A stretch of DNA of 31,842 nt, taken from contig NC_087062.1 in the NCBI RefSeq assembly GCF_963678635.1, positions 40,627,330 to 40,659,171 on the forward strand, written 5' to 3'. The stretch comes from Symsagittifera roscoffensis. Lineage: Eukaryota; Xenacoelomorpha; Acoela; Convolutidae. Below the pieces are notes generated by a model. That model did no database searches. It was not told the origin of the DNA and saw nothing but the letters and a program-made list of their open reading frames with translations. The position numbers and the translations under genes are program-made. This document shows positions 9,343-19,343 of this stretch, piece after piece. Positions within the stretch are counted from its first letter, which is position 1. The number at the start of each line of letters is the position of its first letter.

Positions 9343-11449
9343 AATTTGGATATCATGTATGTCTTTATGAATATCGTGTCTATAATGTAATCTGTTGTGT
9401 GCCCAATTATGTGGTCGATTACCGTCGAGGTATCGGCCAAAAATGGAGGGGGTGCTACAAAGGGTTTCCGATCTTATCTTAGAGTTATACTTGTACCTTG
9501 AAGTTGTCGACATCTGTCGTCTAGGTTATTTGGGAAGTTTGTGGAAAATGTAGTTGCTGGTGTTTGACATATTACTGAAAGTGTTGATAGATATGAGAGA
9601 GTTTCTGTCTTTGATCAACAGGTGCCTGATGAAATGTCTATGGGTTCGTTTACCAAGTTTGGTTCACCCTAAGAAATTGTTTGTGTCATCCAATGTGCGA
9701 GTCTTTGCGATGAAGTGGGGGGGGGATTAAAAGGATTTTCAAGAATTTGTTCAGAAGTTGGTGTTGAACCTAAATAGTCTAATGGAATATTTGGGTTATT
9801 TTGTTGGGAAATCATTCGAAATGATGGAGGGGTGCTTTGTATTGAGTTACTAGAAAAATCTAAAGGGGTCGATGATGGCGATAAGGGTATGTTAAAATGA
9901 GCTTCTGGTGTGGCAAGATTTCGGTTTCGTCGGGTTGAATAGTTTGTTTATCTATTTAGGTTTTAAATTTTGGTTTTGGCATGGATGTTCGGTACTATAA
10001 AGGTCTTGCTGAAGTGAGGGGTAGAAGAGTTATGTTGGCTCGTTTTGTGGTTCACTAAGAGGTGCTTGACGAATAGCTGGTAATAATGGTTCGGACAGTG
10101 ATGTGTGCCTTTCTTCAAATGTATAAGGGTTTTCTACAAATGAGATACGTGTAGATGATTGGCGTTGGCTTGTTTGGCTAGATGCCGGGTGTGGTCGGGG
10201 GTTCTTGGAATCTAATGGTTTGTGCGGATTCTTTGATGCGTTTTGGATTAGCGATTTTGTAATATATCTTATCTGTTCTTATTTATTTAAGTTTATCTAT
10301 GTTCTTTATAGTGTTCTTCTGCAAAAAATTATTAGCAAAATTGTTGCTATTGCTAAAGCAATTTTTGCATTTTTTATGCATTGAAGAATTGTTAAAATTA
10401 GAGAAGAGAAAAAAGTTAGAAGTATTACGAAAATAATGAAATTATAATTTTTTTAAGTAAAATTTGTATCTTTTATGAATTATTAAGTTTCGTACCTGAC
10501 TAGGTGGTCAATGGTTTTGGAGAGAGAAAAGTAGAATTGAATTAGGGAGAAGAAAAGAATGAATTGGTTGCAAAAAAATTAGAAAAAAACGAATTGTTAA
10601 ATTTGAAATGTCGGTTATCAGAAAAATGCAAAGTTGAAAAAGTGTTGAAAAAAAGTTGAGAGAAAAACTGAAATGAATAGTTTTGTTTGCTGAACTGAGT
10701 TTGAAAGATGCATTCGAAAACTGACTTGTTTTGTCAAAGTTTTTTTTTCCGAGTTGAAGCCAAGTGTGGTCAAATTGTAAACTGATTTTTTACAAGTGGG
10801 TTGGATATGAGGAATTTTTGATGACAGAAAGTCTGGGTATTTAGGTGTTAACTTCCTAAGTCTTCTTCTTATTTGTAGGATGATTAGGGGATATTTGTAG
10901 GTAAAACGGCTTAAGGCTATTTTCTATCTTAAGGCTTATTCAAAAATTTTCTCTGGGGGAATTACGGTTTATAAGTTGAGACAATATTGTTGATTTTTGT
11001 GCTGATTGATAGAAGAGGGTTGCAATTTTTATATGATTTTTAATTAAGTTGTCAAATAGAAGAATAGTGCTTATTTTTGACCTTTTGAAATGTCGGTAAA
11101 ATTAGTGGTGGTGTTTAGAGAGAAATAATTGATTGAAAATCAATTTGATTGGTTGATTTTGAACTAGTTTTTACCAGGGGAATGAGTAGTTGTAATTAAC
11201 AATTACATCAAGGCTTTATTAAAAATAATTTTATTTTGTTCAACTAATCATGGGGGTTTCTGAAGTTTTACGTTCTTTAGCTTTTTAGATTGGGTAATAA
11301 AAGCTTATAGTATTTTTTTGGTTGATTTCTTAGACAAGATGATTGAAGTTGTTGTGATTTTTTTAAAATTTCGGGCATGAAAATTTGTTCTTGAGCTTAC
11401 AGTTTAGTCTTTTTTCTGATTTATTTGTTTTTGGGGTTTCTTCGATATA
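9343..11449 (-). pseudogene. Low-complexity 3' part of the LTR retrotransposon (tail after integrase)
   Basis: In the sense (minus) direction, interrupted frames give Pro/Ser/Gln/Asn-rich peptide such as LSEPLLPAIRQAPLSEPQNE (around 10060-10120) and SSNSIQSTPPSFR (around 9820-9860). I see no domain, and no envelope-like signal peptide or membrane segment. It may be the C-terminal tail of pol, a decayed third reading frame, or untranslated 3' sequence. The part at 10300-11450 is A-rich on the sense strand with no readable protein and may include the 3' LTR. Several stops interrupt every frame. Confidence 0.45.
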
Positions 11450-11972
11450 TCATGTCGAGATACATTTGACAATTGAGAAGATAATTAGAGTTTTTAGTTT
11501 TTTGTTGTATGTTATTTGTTATGAAGATGTCAACGATATGTAATCCTGTGAAGGAGTATAATTAAGTTAGTTCACGGAGGGCGTATTCCTTTGGGTAGTA
11601 TGGTGAAAGATGGTTTCTATGTTGTATTACTTCTTTTTTATTATGATCTATAAATATATATGTGACATCTGTAGGTTTTTCCTTTAATTGAAAGGTCATT
11701 TTTGAATAGATTGTACTTTTTTTCTAAAATCCTTTTTCAATAAAATTTGGGATTAAACCAAATGTTCGTGTTTTAGGTTTGATGCTGGTTTTAAACGTGA
11801 GTTTATTTGAGATTGATTATTTATCTTTTTTTACAATTTCATTGCAATTTTTTTAACAAATTTCGTTAGGTTTTTTATCTCGATTTAAAATCAATTTTTT
11901 ATGGGTTCCAGAGGCTAATTTTAAGATTTGTGCAAGGTGAAAAAGCTTTCGTCATGAGTTTGAAGTGGTAGA
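11450..11972 (-). pseudogene. Pol C-terminal region after the integrase core
   Basis: Sense-strand frames read IPNFIEKGF near 11740, then EKPTDVTYIFIDHNKKEV and HRNHLSPYYPKEYALRELT (about 11560-11680). This VTY/HRNHL-PYYP pattern is typical of the domain after the catalytic core in Ty3/gypsy integrases, which helps bind DNA or chromatin. The reading continues directly from the integrase core to the right. Stops and at least two frame changes are present. The family-like pattern is seen in the sequence; the role comes from the family. Confidence 0.6.
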
Positions 11973-12543
11973 TTATAAAAATGGAATCTTTGCAGGAATG
12001 ACAATCATCTCGTGCGTTTTTGAAGAATTTGCTGTGAACCTTCTCGGCTTACGTGGTGTTTGGTTAAGAACCATTTCATATGGTGATAGTCCAAGAGTTT
12101 TTGTGAATTGGTATTTATATGATGACTGGAATAACTTAACGTCTGTTGACCATTCGGTGTAATTTTTATCATCTCCGCTTATAATACATCGTAGGTATTC
12201 TTTCAATAAACGGTTCATGCTTTCAACTAATCCATTTGTCCATGGGGCATGGGATGTTCTAGATTTATGTTTTTTTTTAGAGGTGGCATAATGTTATGAT
12301 TTCATTTTTAATAAATTTTGTTCCATTGTCTGTGACAAAATTTTCTGGTAGTCCAAATTTTGCTATCCAGTTTTTGTAAATTGTTGTGCAAGCATAATAA
12401 GCATTACAATGAGGTACAGCATTGAGTACTTCAAAGTGTGTAAATGCATCAGCTATTACCATTTTATTCGAATTTCCTTCTGAGGAGTGTGATACAGGGT
12501 CTTTGATGTCAAATGAAACTCTGTGATTGAAATATAGACTTTG
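11973..12543 (-). pseudogene. Integrase catalytic core (DDE), one frameshift
   Basis: Integrase cuts the host DNA and joins the retrotransposon cDNA to it. The three acidic residues of an rve core are all visible on the minus strand: Asp in SFDIKDPV (codon 12508-12510), Asp in VTDNGTKF (12328-12330) and Glu in NGLVESMNR (12222-12224). The first two are 59 residues apart, and the second and third about 35, which is the DD35E spacing. The frame is open from 12543 down to 12277, where it stops at an A-run (plus-strand T-run near 12271-12279); a second frame carries HAPWTNGLVE and continues to 11973 with LSPYEMVLNQTPRKP. This is the best-preserved piece of the element. One homopolymer frameshift separates its halves, and it could be a sequencing error. 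Confidence 0.85.
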
Positions 12544-13075
12544 TCATTTAAATTCTTGTTTTTCTGCTATTGTTTTTGATGTGGAAAAGGTTTATTTAAA
12601 TGACATCTTATGCAATCGTTGCTTTGTACTTTTGTCCAAGTTGGCGCCTTTGGGAAGTATAGTTTTTAAGTGCAGCTTTAAAATGTTTTTTACCAACATG
12701 CATGTATGTCCTTTTGTTTGTGATGAATGGGAGGCAAATTACTTTTGTTTCAGGAGTGTGATATCCTCAGATATCATTGTTTTCGTTGATCGTCGTACTA
12801 TTAAACTTTCGGAAATATCGAAGTAAGGTTTTATTTTCTAAGATTGTGATGTCAGCTTTTGTTGGTTTTGTTTTAAATCTGCGCTAAGAATTGAGTTGTC
12901 ACTAAGTTTGATGACAGGCTCAAGATTTTGATATTTTGAAAACTAATGAAGTGTCTTTTTTTGTGTGTTTGTAAGAAAAATATTTTGAATTTCATTTTTT
13001 GAGAGAGGTATATTATCCAGTGGTTCTTGTAAATTGATATCTTATTAATTGTAAATTTTTGGTTCGAATCGGGGT
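12544..13075 (-). pseudogene. Pre-integrase region with decayed zinc-binding segment
   Basis: Sense-strand pieces QEPLDNIPLSKNEIQNIFL (about 12980-13040), SKYQNLEPVIKL (12920-12960) and GHTCMLVKNILK (12690-12730) lie where Ty3/gypsy elements have the linker and HHCC zinc-binding domain that precede the integrase core. The Cys/His residues are not readable as a complete motif and there are several stops, including a TGA at 12544-12546 just before the core. Identification rests on position and general similarity. Confidence 0.55.
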
Positions 13076-13239
13076 GCCGGATTTAGTTTGAATGGGGGAA
13101 ATGAAATTAATGACGTCTGTTAAGTTTTCCTTTTCTTTTAATGTGATTGAAATTTTTCAGTGTGTTTTTTATTTAGGTGTCTTTTGGTTGTGTTTTGTCT
13201 TTTTTTATCTATGATGAGTATGGTATTAGTTTAATTGTA

Positions 13240-13605
13240 CTTTCTTGTAAAAAACCTACCTAATAGTGGATTGAGGTGTCTTGCATCTAGATCAACTTTT
13301 AGAGATTCAATTTTAGCGAGATTAATTATGGGGTTGATAAAGATGTTTTCTTTCTGTTGTTATTTTTTTCTTTATTTATTGGTGAGATAATTTTGTATCG
13401 TTCAAAAATGTCTTAGAGTCTGTTTGCTTTCTCTTATAAGTGAGTTGGTACTTTATGTGCTCGTTATTTTTGTGAAAGCTGCGTCAGGCTTAAGTGGAAG
13501 GTGTAGTGATGAATGCTTTTTTCCAATATCAAATTTAATTGTGGCATAAACTATGGGAGTTTTCAATAATAACTCTGCAGGTTGTTCAAGTTCTTGCTGA
13601 TTGAT
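13240..13605 (-). pseudogene. N-terminal edge of reverse transcriptase; core domain missing
   Basis: Frames read IKFDIGKKHSSLHLPLKPDA (about 13465-13525) and then INPIINLAKIESLKVDLDA with RHLN (13270-13340). NP-I-LAK-S-K-DLDARHLN is the first conserved block of Ty3/gypsy reverse transcriptase. About 200-250 bases further on the sequence is already the linker before integrase, so the palm with its YxDD catalytic motif, the thumb and the RNase H domain (normally over 1 kb) are missing. The deletion lies roughly between 13240 and 13075. The element therefore cannot copy itself. Confidence 0.7.
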
Positions 13606-14053
13606 TTGAAAATTTTAAAAATAGAACATTGTTAAAAAAAAAAATTTCCTCCATTTTATTTTTGGAGATATGAAATGTTGGTTTACATTTGGGAGTTTTT
13701 ATGAAATAATCTGGGTTTCTTTTTGAGTCAGTTGTAAAATTATGATTCGATAGTTCTTCATTAAGAACTGTTGATTGACAAATACCTTGTAATTTCAGAA
13801 AAATCATAACTCTAAATGCTCTTTCTTGTGTAGAGTGAAAAGTTGCATTTGTTTCGCAATGTCCTAAAAATCCTACAGGTAGTGCAATTTTATGTGGTGA
13901 AGTATATACAAGTAGGGGTATTACATCTGTTTTTGTATTTTTAGCGTATTTGATAGATGAAATTGTAACTTCAAAAAATTTATGAATTGAGTTGATTTCA
14001 AGATCAGAAGTATATAGTTTCTGTTTCTTTTGATCAGTTTTATATTGATGTAC
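13586..14053 (-). pseudogene. Pre-RT part of pol, 155 open codons
   Basis: A minus-strand frame is open from just after a TAA (14054-14056) to a stop at 13586-13588, with no ATG at its start; the first Met is at 13807. It reads TKTDVIPLLVYTSPHKIALP, then ERAFRVMIFLKLQG. No catalytic motif is visible. Its place between protease and RT shows it is the spacer segment of the pol polyprotein. It is the longest uninterrupted piece of this pol. The frame is lost after 13586 near an A-rich run, and RT sequence resumes in another frame. Confidence 0.6.
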
Positions 14054-14429
14054 TTAACTATTAGAAAAATCGTATACATACCCTGATAATGGTTTCAGAT
14101 GTTTTTATTGTTGGTTATATATAGGGTCAAAATTTTTTTTTAAAAATGAGGGCTGCATATTTAATCGTTGGAAGAATGTTAAAGATGTATAACTCAGTTT
14201 TGTATGATTGTCTTTGATGTGTAATTTACTATTTAGAATGTTTATAGTGGGTATATATTAAGTAATGAAGGGGATTCCAATGATATGGTGTTTAATCTCC
14301 TTTATGTGGAATATTTACTTGAAGAGTTGATGTTAAAAAAATTCAGATTCTTTTGTTCGAGTTGAAATAAGAAACAATTGATTTTTCTTATATAATTTGT
14401 TAGACTTGTACCTTGCGCAGTGGCTAATT

Positions 14430-14600
14430 TACTTAAGTTCTTGAAAATGCACTATTTTGGATGTAGAATTTGAATTTCATTCCATGTGGAGATATTAATA
14501 ATGTTTGATTCTGCGCCAGAATCAATTGGGAAATCTAAGTCAAGAATTAGTGATTAGAGGTTTTTGCTTTTCAGGATTTCTAAGAGAAGTGGGATTGTCC
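14430..14600 (-). pseudogene. Retroviral-type aspartic protease (active-site segment)
   Basis: The sense strand reads DLDFPIDSGAESNIINISTW. D-S-G-A is the active-site motif of retroviral-type aspartic proteases, which cut the Gag-Pol polyprotein; the catalytic Asp codon is 14521-14523. A stop follows about 15 residues on, and the rest of the domain (14060-14430) is broken. The left limit of the large duplication falls exactly in this Asp codon, so unit 2 has no protease past this point. Confidence 0.75.
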
Positions 14601-17218
14601 AATATTTTTGTTTTGGTGGCGATATTTTAGTTGTTGTATTTTGGTTTGTGTTGTTCATACTGGAGTTGGTTGAACTATATGTGGACTGTAATTTGTTGCT
14701 TCTCAATTATAATCTGCTTCTTCGGGATTAGAACTTATGATTTCAATTTAGTAAAAATTCGATTCAGTTGGTGTTTCAAATACTTTTTCTACTTTGAGCA
14801 TGTTAAGAAAAAGTGTGATTTCCGTATCACTTTCGTCACCTGGTGTTTTCAAAGGGTACGTTATTTAACAGTAGTTCTGAAGTTTCTGTATTGTTGATGC
14901 CTGGATGGTCTGAATTTGTTTCATCTGTATATTGTACTTGGTTAAATTGTCTTTGAAGTTTTAGTGTACTGCGTCTATAGTTTTGATTTTGTGTGTTTGA
15001 AAATTGAGAAGTATTTTGATGTGGTGATTGAAAATGGTTTCTTGATATGCTTCGGTAGTTTTTGTTTCTATTTTTAGAAATATCACGGGATTTATTATTA
15101 TAATTATTACAATATGGTCTATTGTTGGAGTAGTTTTGTGATCTATTACTCGCATAATTTTGATTTCGACTATTTGAACAGTTTCGATTTCATTTATTTG
15201 AAAAGTTTTTTGAACGGTCATTGGAGTAGTATCTTTTCCAAAAGTTTAAATAAGAACATTTCCTATTATAAGTTGAACAAATACTTCTTTTTGAAATTGA
15301 TCTAGAGTAATTGTTTTGATTTTTTGGGCTGTTTGATCTGCTATATGTATTTTGTCAATAATTTTGTGAGTTTTATCGATCTCGTGATCTTTCGCGAAAA
15401 TCATTTCGATAGATGGATTGTGATCTGTTAGTACATTAGCTATCTGGAAATGGTTTTGCTGAGCTGTTGTTACTTTGAACATTTTTTATTGGTAAATTTT
15501 GGTCTTTTTCATGTATTGATAAAAAGTTGTTGGTTCTCTGTGTTTTTGTCGTCTATTTAAGTTGTCTTGTTAATTTTTCTGCGTTCAGCAATGCAATGTA
15601 CATATCTGCGACAATAATTGTACTATTTTATGAATGATGGTTTGCCTTTGAAATTTGGATTCTTTTAACAGATGTTTTAAATTTGAGTTATTTTTTCCGC
15701 TAATTCCTTATCAAAGTCTTGGTTATTATTAATGTGTGAGTTTGTAGTTCGAACGTTGCTTACATATTGTAGTTTTTAAAAATTTTTTCTTCTGGTTTAT
15801 TGTGACTTCAGCTTGTTCTAGTTTACCTAATAATTTTCTAAAATCTATTTTGGGTTCCCGGATCGATGATGCGTGTGATGCTCTGTTTTTCATTGCTTTT
15901 TTGACTAATTGTGGTGTTAGGATCATTATTAGAAAATTAGTCATATTCGTGTTTTTTTAGTCATGTGTATTGAGAGAATATGCGTTTTGTGCTAGGGTTT
16001 CAATTCTCACTAGGGGTTGTTTTATTGTTTCGTTTGGAAGTCTGCGCACTTCGTTGCATATAACTCTTTGGTGTTGTTTATTTCTTTCAGAGTCGAACAT
16101 TTTTGAAAAGTCCTGCGTGAGTTATTTCCAATCAAATTTGAATTCTATAGGTAGGACTGAAAACCGATTTTGAGCTGTGATAACAAAAGTGATTTGAATT
16201 AATCCTGTGCGCCTATGTATCTAATTCTGATGAAGTGGTGTACTTTCTGGTTCCGGACCTATATTTAAAATTAAATTTGCTGTAACTGCATTTAGGTAGT
16301 TTTATACTGAATATTCAGGAACTGTGCCTGTGATTACCACGAGTGGTTTATTAGATGAAATAGAATATCCACCCATAAGGTAAAGAACAATTGTCATTTG
16401 AAGTGATTCTGCTGTGTTTGCTATTTAAGTAAAGTTTGTAAGTTCAATTTTTGTAATTGCGTGTTGTTGTACATGATATGGTAGTAGGATTTCATTTCGC
16501 ATTGGATTGGTTTAGTAACGTTGAAAGTATATATGGTTTTGTGATTGCGTATTATGATTTTATTGCGCCAAGTTTCGTCGTTGAAAAAGGCGTTGTTCTG
16601 ATTGTAGAGTTTGCTCTGATATCAAGTAGGTTTCAAAAATATCCGGCTCATAAATAATATGCGATGAGTCAAAATTATTCCAATTTTTTTTTGTGGGATA
16701 TTTTTGTATTGTTGTTGATTTTGATTCAGTAAGTCTTCCTCTTCGGATTAGTGGTTGAGTTCTTGTGAATTGTTTATTTGTTGCATTTTTGATTTGTTGA
16801 AAAAATGGATATTTTTCAGTACGATCTGTTGGAGTTTTTCGTTTTTCATTAAAGAATACTGACGGAAACTGGTTGTGGTAGCTGTTGAGTGCAGGTATGT
16901 TCTTGTGATTGATATCGCGTTGTGCAAAAGGGTTTTACTTTTGTGTTGCTAATATTGTTGTTTGCGGAAAAATCATAATCATGATTTGCGAAATTAATTC
17001 TGTTTGCATGTTTTTTTTGTTAGATTGTCGCTTTTTAGTTATTGGTCTATGTTTGATAATCCATGTGAGAATATTTTGGAACTACGGAGTGTTGACAGTT
17101 GATTGTAGTGTTGCTTGTGGGTTGGAGGTATTTTTGTTATGTGGTGTGGATGAAAAGGTGAAATATTTGTTGTGTTGTTGTAAGTTTTGTTTCGACTATT
17201 TCTTTGTTTATAAAGCGC
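14600..17218 (-). pseudogene. Gag of the LTR retrotransposon, unit 1 (N-terminal part deleted)
   Basis: Gag forms the retrotransposon particle and binds its RNA. In sense order the readable parts are: a capsid-like segment (about 16260-15729) with ITAQKWF-type and RTLPNETIKQ-like sequence in unit 2, ending in SSIREPKIDFRKLLGKLEQA; a degenerate zinc knuckle (15583-15622) reading YNYCRRYVHCIAER, where a CCHC motif would have Cys at the first and last positions but here has Tyr and Arg; an Asn/Ser/Arg-rich RNA-binding-like stretch (15300-14980, e.g. SRDISKNRNKNYRSISRNHF); and an acidic linker to the protease. Stops recur. The 5' 1.55 kb present in unit 2 is missing. Confidence 0.65.
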
Positions 17219-17222
17219 GGAT

Positions 17223-18343
17223 TTTTACTTTATCTTAGTAAAAATTGTAATTTTCTGTTTGAATTTTTGATGTTTTAGCCTGGGACAACTAAGAAGAGGG
17301 TCTCAAGTGAAGAATAAGTAACCGAACTTCTTCACTGTTTATCCTAATAAAAGTGTTAAGTTTTTACAAAAATTTCTATTAGTCTTAAGTCGTTGATAAG
17401 GGTTGGAAAGTGAATCGACGTTTGAGGTCGTTAAACCCTTTTAACTCTAAAATTGGGGGAATCAAATTCTTCTAATTGATTCAAGGAAAGCCTTGATGAT
17501 CAAATAGTTTTAAAATAAAAATGAATTAAAATTTTAAATTAAGTTAGATTTTAAAGATCCATGAAAGTTTTGATTATATTAGGTTTTCATGATTTTATTA
17601 GGTTTTAAGTTTAAGCTAACTGAATTAGTAAAAGTTTAAAAGTAAATATTAAAACATTAAAAATTTAAATCATATTATTTTAAGTGATATGAAATTATGG
17701 TAATGTTTTAGCTGAAAAAACAAGGATGAAAAGGACTGGAAAAAAATGAAAGGGTGAAATAATTGGGTTTCTTGAGAAGCAAGGAACTTTGATAGATTTA
17801 ATAAAGCTAACTTCAATTTTGTTACTAAATAATTTTTGTAATTTTTATCAATAAATTTCAATTTTACATAAATTTTTCAAATTTACTGCAGATTTGGATG
17901 AAAGGAACACCTGGTGAATCTTTTTATTAGTCGTTTATATGGTTATATAGTTTGTCAAAACAAGATTAAAAAAATTTTGTTTGGAAATGAATTTAATTGC
18001 TCCAATTATTTTTATTTTTATGTTAGAGAATGAAAATTTACTGCAAGAAGAAATCTGTAGAGAAACACTCGTTGCAGTTTGTGTCGTTTCACCATGTACA
18101 AGCTTGGTCTGCTGTTCAGTCTTTGGTTGAGTGTTTGTCGGATCGACCGGAATTTTGGAGTAGACGTATTGAGACGTAGAGACATATCTATTAGATTGTC
18201 TATGCTTTCTAACATTTTGCAATTTTGTAATTCAGCATTTCGTCTTGATTCTAATTCTATTTTGCTAAATGTAAGTTTGTTAGTAGGTCTTGTTCGAGAG
18301 TTTTGGTCGCAACAGATGTGTTTAAACTTTGGTGTTGCTTACT
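17223..18343 (-). other. Leader region of the LTR retrotransposon, unit 1
   Basis: This A+T-rich stretch is matched by 24213-25363 in unit 2. It has no convincing protein. Overlapping minus-strand frames at 17935-18222 are in part conserved between the units but carry stops. It should include the 5' untranslated leader and possibly part of an LTR, but no primer-binding site or TG...CA boundaries could be assigned with confidence. Unit 2 has a roughly 28-base insertion relative to this copy near 24550. Confidence 0.4.
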
Positions 18344-18346
18344 CAT
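18257..18346 (-). pseudogene. Short conserved start ORF (MSKQHQSLNT...), unit 1
   Basis: An ATG at 18346 opens a frame reading MSKQHQSLNTSVATKTLEQD and stopping after 29 codons. Unit 2 has the same start and continues to 45 codons because its triplets downstream differ. Its place at the upstream edge of the gag side makes a truncated first coding exon or a small upstream ORF possible. It matches no domain I recognise. Confidence 0.35.
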
Positions 18347-18349
18347 AGA

Positions 18350-18692
18350 GTAATTTCAGGTAAGATTCATTGTCTGTTCGTCACGCTATTTTTTTTCGGC
18401 CGGATAGGTTCGTGCAAGTTCTTAGTCTAATACCGGTCATAATCTTACTCTTATATCTCCTAGTCTTAATAGATCTAGTGTATACTGGTATTTTCGGGTT
18501 AGATATCTAGAACTTGTACCGAAGGAGAACAACTGTCTTTTAAGTTGTATTTAAATTGTTTTGGTGCTAAAACTACAAGTAGTTTCAGCATTATAAACAT
18601 TTTTCAATGTTAACTATGCATAATGATTAAGTAGTAAGAAATATTTTATAGAGATAGTTTTATCAAGGAAATATTTCGTTATAAATACTTCG
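18350..18692. other. Non-coding stretch between leader and direct repeats
   Basis: No gene is visible. The block is matched in unit 2 at 25370-25712 with few changes. In the sense (minus) direction it is upstream of the leader and is a candidate for part of the 5' LTR, but no second copy is present on the other side of the element to prove it. Confidence 0.35.
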
Positions 18693-18693
18693 T

Positions 18694-19147
18694 GTCAAGA
18701 TTTCAGATTGATGCAATGATGTGTCGATTTCGTTAAGCTAGAGCGAGTCTACGTGCAAGATTAAGTTTGACTTTTCTGTCTGAACCGCCAAAAGAACCAC
18801 TTAGTTTTAAACTGGTTCCACCCATCCGGGGTTTAGAGAGGTTTTAGTTTTCAGTTTTTTTTTCTAGTGAGGATGGATGGAGAGATTTCTTTGTTTTGCG
18901 GAGTCGTTTTCTTTTGAAGTACTGACTGCGTGAAGGAAGGAGAGATATGGTGTTTTCGTAGAGAGAAGAAGGCCAGTTGTTCGTGTTCCAGAAGTGGGTC
19001 TCTGTTTATCCCAGATCGTCTTTAGTGATCATGTCAAGATTTCAGATTGATGCAATGATGTGTCGATTTCGTTAAGCTAGAACGAGTCTATGTGCAAGAT
19101 GAAGTTTGACTTTTCTGTGTGAACCGCCAAGTGAACCACCAAGTTTT
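18694..19147. repeat. About 110-bp direct repeats flanking a 220-bp spacer, unit 1
   Basis: The block 18694-18809 is repeated at 19032-19147 with a few mismatches; both contain TGTCGATTTCGTTAAGCTAG and AAGTTTGACTTTTCTGT. The spacer contains GGATGGATGGAGAG and, at its edge, an imperfect palindrome GAACCACTTAGTTTTAAACTGGTTC (18795-18819). The same arrangement occurs in unit 2, so it predates the large duplication. It may be a local tandem duplication, or two short LTR-like repeats around a remnant. Confidence 0.75.
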
Positions 19148-19149
19148 TG

Positions 19150-19343
19150 CATTTTTTTTACTATAAAGTGTAAGGTGTGATCGAAATAGTTTTCAAGTAG
19201 ACGTGTTTGCAAAAGCTGTTGTTGTTCTTGTTGCACTTGCCGTTAGTCGTGGTGATGGTGTATGGTGATTTTTTTGCTGCTCTTGCTCTTGCTGAGGTGT
19301 GATTTTTACTGCTGCTGCTTTCGTTTATTTGTTTGTTTTGTTT
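19150..19343 (-). repeat. CAA/CAG-rich 3' tail of a non-LTR retrotransposon
   Basis: On the minus strand, after the coding remnant that ends at 19344, the sequence is rich in CAG and CAA triplets (AAAGCAGCAGCAGTAAAAAT near 19307-19326, AACAAGAACAACAACAGC near 19215-19235). The same signature, CAGCAGCAGTAAAAAT or a close variant, follows the coding ends at 26369 and 30883, so it is a 3' untranslated region shared by this element family. Confidence 0.6.

Larger units (their letters stand above)
9060..18350 (-). mobile_element. Degraded Ty3/gypsy-type LTR retrotransposon, unit 1
   Basis: Read on the minus strand, the order is leader (18350-17223), gag (17218-14560), aspartic protease (around 14520), pre-RT ORF, RT start, integrase and a Pro/Ser-rich tail ending near 9060. 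The gag-PR-RT-IN order with integrase last is that of Ty3/gypsy elements. The plus strand is strikingly T+G-rich across this interval, meaning an A+C-rich sense strand, and the skew starts near 9060, which helps place the left limit. Paired LTRs could not be found, partly because of the gap at 9143-9342. Stops and frameshifts occur throughout, so the copy is dead. Confidence 0.75.

Noticed and set aside
9064-9513. Frames of 91-149 codons on both strands around 9.1-9.5 kb
   Set aside because: They cross the 200-N gap, so most of their length is undetermined.
13060-13085. GGTTCGAATC, resembling a tRNA T-arm
   Set aside because: No acceptor, D-arm or anticodon arm can be folded around it.
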